Assembly (NCBI GenBank): GCA_030044475.1
Contig: JASHVP010000041.1
Span: 1 to 23,121 of the forward strand
DNA from: Thermoplasmata archaeon
GTDB lineage: Archaea > Thermoplasmatota > Thermoplasmata > Lutacidiplasmatales > UBA184
Direction of reading: 5' to 3'
Length of the DNA stretch: 23,121 nt
Shown piece by piece: positions 14,825 to 20,052 of this stretch (position 1 is the first letter of the stretch; each line of letters opens with the position of its first letter). The notes beneath the pieces were generated by a model. That model was not told the DNA's origin. It saw only the letters and a list, made by a program, of their open reading frames with translations, and searched no databases. The translations under genes and the position numbers were made by a program.

Positions 14825-15688
14825 TTGACCGACGCGACCGAGGAGCTCGACAGCAAGCGCGCGGAGTCGAACGCGCGCGCGGACGAGAGCCGCGCGCTCC
14901 GCGATCGGCTCAACGCCGAGACCCGTTCCATCGCCGAGGAGCGCTCCCGGATCCTCGACGAGCTGCACGACCGGAGCGCCGAGGCCCAGGAGCACCGGCG
15001 GCTCCGGGACCTCCTGAACTCCCAGGTCCGGGAGGAGAAGCGGCTCCGCGAGGAGTGGAATCGCAAGCTGCAGGAGCTCGGGGACAAGGTCACCGACCTG
15101 AAGCGGACGCACGCGCCGCGGCCCGGGGCCGTCCCGGTCTGGCGCCTCCGCAAGGAGCTGAAGGAACTCGAGTTCCGCCACATGACGACGGCGCTCACGG
15201 GCGACCAAGAGAAGCGTCTCGTCGAGGAGATGAAACGGCTCGAGGCCGCGATCCGCGACCAGGACGAGCAGCTCCGCCGCGACCCCGAGGTCGAGGAGAC
15301 CCTTCGGGCGTTCACCGAGGCGCGGGACGAGGCCGAGAAGCATCACGCCGCCGTCGGCCAGTACGCGGTCGAGGCGCAGCGCGAGCACGAGGCGATGGTC
15401 GCCGAGTTCGAGAAGGTCGACGAGCTCCGGCGGAAGGCCGACGAGATCCAGGTGCGACTCCTCCAGGTGAAGTCGGACGCGGACGAGGCGCACCGCGCCC
15501 ACATCGCGGCCATCGAGGAGGTCCGCGACATCGAGAAGCTGCTCTACGCCGCCCGGGGCGGCCGGGTCCCCGCCGGGTGGGCCGGCGAGGAGCCGCCCCG
15601 CGAGGAGGACTTCCTCGCCCGGCTCAAGAAGGGCGAGAAGGTCTCCACCGAAGACCTGCTCGAGCTCCAGAAGAGCGGACGCGGATAG
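14825..15688 (+). CDS. Coiled-coil protein of the COG1340 type
   Basis: The 287-residue protein starts at TTG 14825; no ATG or GTG is available near it in frame. From about residue 5 to 250 it is almost entirely charged helical heptads (Glu, Arg, Lys, Asp, Ala, Leu), with a break near residues 97-105 (APRPGAVPVW). A short region after it, RLRKELKELEFRHMTTALTGDQEKRLVEEMKRLEAAI, is typical of archaeal coiled-coil proteins of the COG1340 group, sometimes mis-annotated as phosphoserine phosphatase. The C-terminus ends in EEDFLARLKKGEKVSTEDLLELQ, also seen in that group. Function is unknown; there is no catalytic motif. It is divergent from herA and lies 11 bases ahead of the HAD gene, so it probably shares that transcript. 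Confidence 0.75.
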   Translation: MTDATEELDSKRAESNARADESRALRDRLNAETRSIAEERSRILDELHDRSAEAQEHRRLRDLLNSQVREEKRLREEWNRKLQELGDKVTDLKRTHAPRPGAVPVWRLRKELKELEFRHMTTALTGDQEKRLVEEMKRLEAAIRDQDEQLRRDPEVEETLRAFTEARDEAEKHHAAVGQYAVEAQREHEAMVAEFEKVDELRRKADEIQVRLLQVKSDADEAHRAHIAAIEEVRDIEKLLYAARGGRVPAGWAGEEPPREEDFLARLKKGEKVSTEDLLELQKSGRG

Positions 15689-15699
15689 TCCGACCGACC

Positions 15700-16500
15700 G
15701 TGTCGCTCCGCTCCGGCGTCGGGACGGTCGAGGCCGTTCTCTTCGACCTCGATGACGTGCTCGTGCCGTTCCACACCCCGAGGGCGTGGCAATGGGCCTG
15801 GAAACCCCAGGGGCCCCTCCTCGGCGAGCGGCGGGTCCGCTCCGCCGTCCGACGGTCCCTGAAGGCGTGGGACCATCGTCGGTGGCTCGGCGTGACCGGG
15901 AAGGGCCCCGCCCCCGACCTCGCCGCGCTCACGGAGCACCTCGGCGCGACGCTCGCGACGATCGCCGGGCACCCCCTGCCGCCCGACGAGACGGCGGCGG
16001 TCGTCCGTCGGATGCTCCGTCCGGCCGGCGAGGTCGAGCGCTACCCCGACGTGGGCCCGCTCCTGGAACGGCTCCGCGCGCAGTCCGTGAAGGTCGGCGT
16101 GGTGACGCCGCTCCCCGCCGAGAGCGCCATCTGGCTGCTGAAGCGCGGCGGATTCTCCCCCGCGCTGCTGGTCGGCTCCGGCGACGGCCCCACGCCGCCC
16201 GTCCCCGACCGCGCCGCGTTCCGGGCGGCGACGGCCGCCCTCGGCCCGGAGCCCCGGACCACCGCATTCGTGGGCGACCTCTTCTGGAGCGACGTCCGGG
16301 CCGCGGCCCGGGCCGGTCTGGTGCCGGTCCTGCTGGACCGGCACGACGCATGGCCGAACGTGCAGGGCGGGCGCGTCCCGACGCTCGGGGAGTTCGAAGC
16401 CGCACTTGCCGCCGGTCCGCTGCCGAGCGACGCGGAGCCGGGGGGGTCGGACCCCGGCCCGGACGGTCTCCCGGGACGGCGCGAACAAGAGCATTTATAG
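15700..16500 (+). CDS. HAD-superfamily hydrolase
   Basis: From GTG 15700 the protein has 266 residues. The HAD core is visible: motif I FDLDDVL with Asp16 as nucleophile and Asp18 as acid/base; an alpha-helical cap insert (about residues 25-115); motif II in VGVVTPLP with the Thr; a basic residue in LLKRGGF as likely motif III; and motif IV VGDLFWSDVRAA, with the Asp pair that binds magnesium. Such enzymes remove phosphate from small metabolites, and the substrate cannot be read from sequence. It follows the coiled-coil gene by 11 bases. The last ~30 residues are Gly/Pro/Asp-rich and probably unstructured. Its stop codon (16498-16500) is part of the TATA box of the next gene. Confidence 0.82.
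   Translation: MSLRSGVGTVEAVLFDLDDVLVPFHTPRAWQWAWKPQGPLLGERRVRSAVRRSLKAWDHRRWLGVTGKGPAPDLAALTEHLGATLATIAGHPLPPDETAAVVRRMLRPAGEVERYPDVGPLLERLRAQSVKVGVVTPLPAESAIWLLKRGGFSPALLVGSGDGPTPPVPDRAAFRAATAALGPEPRTTAFVGDLFWSDVRAAARAGLVPVLLDRHDAWPNVQGGRVPTLGEFEAALAAGPLPSDAEPGGSDPGPDGLPGRREQEHL
16491..16500 (+). promoter_or_regulatory. TATA-like element of the V4R gene, overlapping the HAD stop codon
   Basis: GCATTTATAG contains the HAD gene's TAG stop and lies 25-34 bases before ATG 16525, so transcription should start at or just before the ATG (leaderless). No Shine-Dalgarno sequence is present between them. Confidence 0.55.
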
Positions 16501-16524
16501 CGGGCGTTCGGTGCCCGCCTGCCG

Positions 16525-16929
16525 ATGCGCTACGTGAAACTGGACCAGACCGAGCTCCGTCAGATCAAGGAGCTCTACGAGGGCGTGATGTCGCACGCCT
16601 GCCACGGCCTGTTCTTCAAGGAAGGGTCGGTCATCGGCGGCGATATGGCCGAGGAAGCGCTGAAGGACAAGGCGAAGTTCTTCGACCATGCCGGACGCAT
16701 CTTGGTCGAACGCGGCTGGGTCGAGGAGGTCAAGTTCTCCGACCACGAGGTAATCGCGAAGGGGTCGATCGAGGTGGCCCCGAGCGACATCCCGACGTGC
16801 CACCGACTCCGTGGAATCCTTCGCGAGTTCTACGAACGTTTTAAGGGGGGGCGCGTTAAGTGTACAGAGGAGATGTGCACCAGCACCGGACAGACGGAGT
16901 GCCGGTTCCGCATCGAGGAGCTCTCCTAG
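16525..16929 (+). CDS. V4R-domain protein
   Basis: This 134-residue single-domain protein fits the V4R (4-vinyl reductase) family, a small-molecule or metal-binding fold. The family's cysteine pattern in the C-terminal half is visible: Cys92 in CHRLRGILREFYERF, then Cys113, Cys118 and Cys126 in KCTEEMCTSTGQTECRF. This resembles the family's C-x-x-x-G-x-x-x-C-x-F ending and is a likely metal site. Another Cys (26) lies in the N-terminal part. Some V4R proteins act in tetrapyrrole metabolism or as sensor domains of regulators, and the family has been proposed as ancestor of the TRAPP subunit Bet3 in eukaryotic vesicle traffic. It is 10 bases ahead of a Roadblock/LC7 gene, so the two are likely co-expressed and may interact. 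The exact ligand is unknown. Confidence 0.8.
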   Translation: MRYVKLDQTELRQIKELYEGVMSHACHGLFFKEGSVIGGDMAEEALKDKAKFFDHAGRILVERGWVEEVKFSDHEVIAKGSIEVAPSDIPTCHRLRGILREFYERFKGGRVKCTEEMCTSTGQTECRFRIEELS

Positions 16930-16939
16930 GGGCCCGGGA

Positions 16940-17299
16940 ATGATGGCGACCGGAAACGTCGGCGCAGTGATCAAGGACCTCAAGACGAGGATCGGCGGGA
17001 TCGCCACCGCCCTCGTCTCGCGCGACGGTCTGGTGCTCTACGCGGACGTCCCCGCGGGCGTCTACACCGAGACGTTCGCGATCATGTGCGCCACGATCCT
17101 GGGAGCCGCCGCGACGGCGAACACGGAGTTGAACCGATCGCCGCCGGAGCGGATCGTCATCGAGGGGAACGACTCCAAGACGATTATCGTCGGCAGCGGC
17201 AAGAAGGCGCTGCTCGTCGCCGTGGTCGACCAGTCGAGCGACCTCGCGAAGGTCCTCGGCGAGGTCGTGAAGGTCGCCGAGCTGCTGAAGGCGAACTAG
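16940..17299 (+). CDS. Roadblock/LC7 domain protein
   Basis: The 119-residue protein begins at ATG 16940 (ATG 16943 is an alternative) and consists of one Roadblock/LC7 domain: helix VGAVIKDLKTRIGGIATALVSRDGLVLYADVP, a long helix (ETFAIMCATILGAAATANTELN), then strands RIVIEGNDSKTIIVGSGKKALLVAVVD and a final helix DLAKVLGEVVKVAELLK. The fold dimerises and in bacteria (MglB) and eukaryotes regulates small GTPases or dynein. Archaea often carry stand-alone copies of unknown role. The gene follows the V4R gene by 10 bases, presumably in one transcript. Its TAG stop overlaps the stop of the opposite glycosyltransferase gene within a CTAG tetramer (17296-17299). Confidence 0.87.
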   Translation: MMATGNVGAVIKDLKTRIGGIATALVSRDGLVLYADVPAGVYTETFAIMCATILGAAATANTELNRSPPERIVIEGNDSKTIIVGSGKKALLVAVVDQSSDLAKVLGEVVKVAELLKAN

Positions 17300-18156
17300 C
17301 GCGGCGGCGTCCGGCGCGGGTCCGACGCGCCCTCCGGGACCGCCGGCGTCAACCGTCGGGTCCTCCCGGTGAGCACCCGGGTGCCGTAGCCCGCGAACGC
17401 GGCCGCGAGCCGTGCCCACGCGATCGCTCCCTGTTGGCCCGTGAGGAGGCGGCGGACGCGGTACCGTCCCCACAGGCTGCCGTGCTTCTCGGTCAGCTGC
17501 TTGCGGCCGTACCCGTTCCAGAACGCCTGGTAGAGGAACCGCACGAACGTCGTCCGCATGTGGTGGTAGACGATCGCGTTCGGCTCGACCCGGATCGTGG
17601 CCCCGAGGCGGACCGCGCGCAGGTTGAGGTCGATGTCCTCCGCGGTCACGAAGCGAGGGTCGAACCCGCCGAGCCGCTCGAACCAGTCCCGCCGGTACGC
17701 GAGGTTGCAGCTCGGGTAGGTGACGTCGAACCCGCTCTGGATCAGCTCGACCCGCTCGAGCTGGCCGTACCGCGGCTTTCCGACGGTGATCGTTTGGCCG
17801 GCTACGATCGGGGCCTCCCGGAGTGCGTCGCGGATCCGCTCGAGCCACCGCGCGTCCGCGTAGCAGTCCCCATCGATGAACGCGAGCGCGTCGCCCTGCG
17901 ACAACCGGGCGCCCTCGTTGCGACCGACCCCGCGGGACCCCCGCCGGCGGACGACCCGAAACGTCGCCGGCCAGCGTCGGGCGAACTCGCTCGCGATGTC
18001 GAACGTGCGATCCCGGCTCTCGGCGTCGAAGACGACGACCTCGAAGGGAGGCGCCTGGGAGACCAGGCTCTCGAGAAGCTGGCCGAGGTGGGCTTCCTCG
18101 TTGCGGACGGTGATGACTACCGAGATCCGGGCGTCCGAGGCGGGCTCATTTCCCAA
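17296..18156 (-). CDS. Glycosyltransferase family 2
   Basis: This 286-residue protein has the GT-A fold of family 2: ISVVITVRNEE at the start, FEVVVFDAESRDRT, a DGDCYAD metal-site motif, and TAEDIDLNLRA with the ED pair of the catalytic base region. It would move a sugar from a nucleotide-sugar donor to an unknown acceptor. Glycosylation of surface proteins or lipids is plausible, since the window also encodes two sequon-rich secreted proteins. No convincing membrane helix is seen, only a weakly hydrophobic stretch near residue 250. The TTG start at 18156 lies inside the last codons of the PRC-barrel gene (11-base overlap), so translation is probably coupled. An ATG in the overlap (ATGA) is in a different frame. 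Confidence 0.85.
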   Translation of the reverse strand: MGNEPASDARISVVITVRNEEAHLGQLLESLVSQAPPFEVVVFDAESRDRTFDIASEFARRWPATFRVVRRRGSRGVGRNEGARLSQGDALAFIDGDCYADARWLERIRDALREAPIVAGQTITVGKPRYGQLERVELIQSGFDVTYPSCNLAYRRDWFERLGGFDPRFVTAEDIDLNLRAVRLGATIRVEPNAIVYHHMRTTFVRFLYQAFWNGYGRKQLTEKHGSLWGRYRVRRLLTGQQGAIAWARLAAAFAGYGTRVLTGRTRRLTPAVPEGASDPRRTPPR

Positions 18157-18388
18157 TGTCCATCACGACGACGTCCTTGACCGCGCGCATGCTCTTGAAG
18201 GGGAGCACCAGGCGGCCGCTCGCGTCGCTCTGGAAGAGGCGTTGCTCGACGTCCTCGCTCGGCGTGACCAAGACGTGGGCGATCCCCCCGGTCAGCGTGT
18301 CGACGACGAAGTTGTCGATGAGTCCCAGGATCTGCCCGTCGTTCGTCATCACGGTCTTGCCGCGGAGCTCGGTGAGGAACTTGCGCAT
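18146..18388 (-). CDS. PRC-barrel domain protein
   Basis: The 80-residue protein is a single PRC-barrel: FLTELRGKTVMTNDGQILGLIDNFVVDTLTGGIAHVLV, then EDVEQRLFQSDASGRLVLPFKSMRAVKDVVVMDI. The family is a small beta-barrel found in photosynthetic reaction centre H subunits, the ribosome-assembly factor RimM and many archaeal stand-alone proteins. In haloarchaea PRC-barrel proteins (CdpB family) have been reported to bind SepF and take part in division, a possible role here because sepF is also in the window. It starts at ATG 18388 with no Shine-Dalgarno but a TATA-like box about 38 bases upstream. The gene overlaps the glycosyltransferase by 11 bases. Confidence 0.88.
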   Translation of the reverse strand: MRKFLTELRGKTVMTNDGQILGLIDNFVVDTLTGGIAHVLVTPSEDVEQRLFQSDASGRLVLPFKSMRAVKDVVVMDIGK

Positions 18389-18420
18389 GGAGGGAGCCTC
18401 GAGCGCCGATGGCGGGGGGC

Positions 18421-18432
18421 GGTATTTAATCG
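18421..18432 (-). promoter_or_regulatory. TATA-like element of the PRC-barrel / glycosyltransferase genes
   Basis: On the minus strand this reads ACGATTAAATACC-like, with TTAAATA as the core. It is about 35-44 bases before the ATG at 18388. It shares a 165-base divergent region with the ribosomal protein promoter; beyond the two TATA boxes I see nothing else in that gap. Confidence 0.5.
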
Positions 18433-18516
18433 TTGGCGGACAGAGGAACCGCCCGGCGCGTCGTTCCGGCTATCGGTGGAACGCGTGCGTCGCGCGTGCC
18501 GAATTTTGGCGGCAAT

Positions 18517-18528
18517 GCTTATATCGGG
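18517..18528 (+). promoter_or_regulatory. TATA-like element of the L18e-L13-S9-RpoN operon
   Basis: GCTTATATCGGG is the strongest TATA match in the window, 26-37 bases before ATG 18554, leaving a very short or no leader. Its TTATATCGGGC core is identical to that of the coiled-coil gene promoter at 14761-14771. Confidence 0.65.
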
Positions 18529-18553
18529 CACCCGGGTCGGAGGCGTCCCGCGC

Positions 18554-18919
18554 ATGGCCCACCCAACTCGCAAGCAGAATCCGCAGCTCGCCCACGTGCT
18601 CGTCGAGCTCCGGCGCGCGGCGCGGACGCACCGGGCCCCGGTCTGGTCCGCGGTCGCGGACCGGCTCGAGCGGGCCCGTCACCACGTCGACCCGGTGAAC
18701 GTCGGGCAGTTGGAGCGGCTCGCCGACGCCGAGGAGACCGTCGTCGTCCCCGGCAAGCTGCTCGCCCAGGGCCCGCTCTCGAAGAAGCTGACCGTGGCGG
18801 CGTTCTCCTACTCCGCCGAGGCTCGAACGAAGATCCACGCGGCCGGCGGGACGGCGCTGACCCTCTCCGAACTCGTGCAAGCGCGCCCTGACGGGGCCGG
18901 GGTGCGGATCCTTGCCTGA
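18554..18919 (+). CDS. rpl18e: Large-subunit ribosomal protein L18e
   Basis: This 121-residue archaeal/eukaryotic-type protein (counterpart of bacterial L15-like fold) starts at ATG 18554. It has the family's N-terminal RKQNPQLAHVLVELRRAA, the middle VNVGQLERLADAEETVVVPGKLLAQGPLSKKLTVAAFSYSAEA, and the end KIHAAGGTALTLSELV. It is the first gene of the conserved archaeal cluster L18e-L13-S9-RpoN, here driven by a strong TATA box. The start is followed at once by a basic segment, as expected for an rRNA-binding protein. The stop overlaps the L13 start by 8 bases. Confidence 0.94.
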   Translation: MAHPTRKQNPQLAHVLVELRRAARTHRAPVWSAVADRLERARHHVDPVNVGQLERLADAEETVVVPGKLLAQGPLSKKLTVAAFSYSAEARTKIHAAGGTALTLSELVQARPDGAGVRILA

Positions 18920-19355
18920 CGCGCTTCCTCCCGCCTCCCCGACGGTCGTGGACGCGAGCGGCCTCGTGCTCGGCCGGGCGGCCAGCCTGATCGCGAAGCG
19001 GCTCCTGGCCGGCGAGTCGGTCGTCGTCGTGAACGCGGAGAAGAGTGTCGTCACCGGGGGCCACGCCCACGTGCTGGCCCACTACACGGCGGCCCGGGCC
19101 CGCGGGTCGAAGCGGACCGGCCCGCACTTCCCCCGGTACCCGGATCGGATCTTCCGTCGGACCGTCCGCGGGATGCTGCCGCACCTCAAGACCCGGGGGA
19201 AGGTCGCCCTCGACCGGCTCGAGGTCCACATCGGGGTCCCCGCCGAGCTCCGCAGCGCGCCGACCGTCTCCCTGGACGGCGCGAGGGCCCGCCCGACCCT
19301 GCGTCCCCCGATGACGCTCGCCGAGATTACCCGACTCCTGGGAGCCCACGTGTGA
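18912..19355 (+). CDS. rpl13: Large-subunit ribosomal protein L13
   Basis: This universal large-subunit protein has 147 residues. It starts at TTG 18912, inside the last codons of L18e, which suggests translational coupling. Conserved blocks are DASGLVLGRAASLIAKRLLAGESVVVVNAEK, the GPHFPRYPDRIFRRTVRGMLPHLK stretch, and RGKVALDRLEVHIGVP. A weak G-rich stretch (18899-18907) could help the ribosome start. The stop TGA overlaps the S9 GTG within GTGA. Confidence 0.95.
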   Translation: MPDALPPASPTVVDASGLVLGRAASLIAKRLLAGESVVVVNAEKSVVTGGHAHVLAHYTAARARGSKRTGPHFPRYPDRIFRRTVRGMLPHLKTRGKVALDRLEVHIGVPAELRSAPTVSLDGARARPTLRPPMTLAEITRLLGAHV

Positions 19356-19759
19356 AGGCGCCCCAGGTGACCCTGGCGACGGGGAAGCGCAAGGCCGCGG
19401 TCGCGCGCGCGACCGTGCGCAAGGGACAGGGGCTGGTCCGCTACAACGACCGGCCGCTCGAGCTCGTCGAGCCCGAGCTGGTCCGGCAGAAGATCCAAGA
19501 GCCGCTCCTGATGGTCGGAGAGAAGGCGCGGCACCTCGACATCACCGTCCACACGCGGGGGGGCGGCGTGGTCGGGCAGGCGTCCGCCGCGCGCACGGCG
19601 GTCGCCCGCGGACTGATCGAGTGGCTCAAGGACGACGCCCTCCGCGAGACGTTCAAGCACTACGACCGGTCGCTGCTCGTCAACGACTCGCGTCGCAAGC
19701 TGCCGAAGCGGCCGGGCGGCCGCGGCGCCCGGAAGCGACGGCAGAAGTCGTACCGCTAG
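19352..19759 (+). CDS. rps9: Small-subunit ribosomal protein S9
   Basis: This 135-residue protein has the classic S9 features: TGKRKAAVARATVRKGQG near the start, GGGVVGQASAARTAVARGL in the middle, and the basic C-terminal tail ending KRRQKSYR, which reaches the tRNA in the ribosomal P site. The GTG start at 19352 overlaps the L13 stop in GTGA, the typical signal of coupled translation. The gene is 17 bases ahead of rpoN. Confidence 0.96.
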   Translation: MKAPQVTLATGKRKAAVARATVRKGQGLVRYNDRPLELVEPELVRQKIQEPLLMVGEKARHLDITVHTRGGGVVGQASAARTAVARGLIEWLKDDALRETFKHYDRSLLVNDSRRKLPKRPGGRGARKRRQKSYR

Positions 19760-19776
19760 AGGGGAGGCGACCGACC

Positions 19777-19974
19777 GTGACGATGATGGTCCCCGTGCGG
19801 TGCTTCACCTGCGGGGCGGTGATCGGCCAGCACTGGGACGAGTACCGGGAGCGCACGAGCCGGGGCGAGGCCGCCGGCGAGGTGCTCGACCACCTCGGTC
19901 TCCATCGGTACTGCTGCCGCCGGATGCTGCTGACCCACGTCGACCTCCTGGACGAGGTCGGCCCCTACGGCTGA
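19777..19974 (+). CDS. rpoN: DNA-directed RNA polymerase subunit N
   Basis: RpoN (eukaryotic Rpb10 counterpart) is a small zinc-binding assembly subunit of archaeal RNA polymerase. The 65-residue protein has the signature CFTCGAVIG at residues 9-17 and HRYCCRRML around Cys46-Cys47; these four cysteines bind one zinc. GGGGAGG at 19761-19767 lies 9 bases before GTG 19777, making this start better than ATG 19783. In many archaea the operon continues with rpoK, eno and rps2; here it stops, because the next gene is on the opposite strand. Confidence 0.95.
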   Translation: MTMMVPVRCFTCGAVIGQHWDEYRERTSRGEAAGEVLDHLGLHRYCCRRMLLTHVDLLDEVGPYG

Positions 19975-20029
19975 GCCGGGCGGGCCGCTCGGTCGAGGCG
20001 GGTCGTCGTCCGCCGATCGCGGGGAACGG

Positions 20030-20044
20030 GGAGCGCGACGCTCC
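20030..20044. terminator. Possible hairpin between convergent rpoN and surface-protein genes
   Basis: GGAGCG and CGCTCC flank a 3-base loop in the 78-base gap between the two convergent stop codons. A symmetric hairpin here could serve both transcripts, but there is no T-run and archaeal termination usually relies on T-rich DNA, so this is weak. Confidence 0.25.
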
Positions 20045-20052
20045 GGTCGGCC

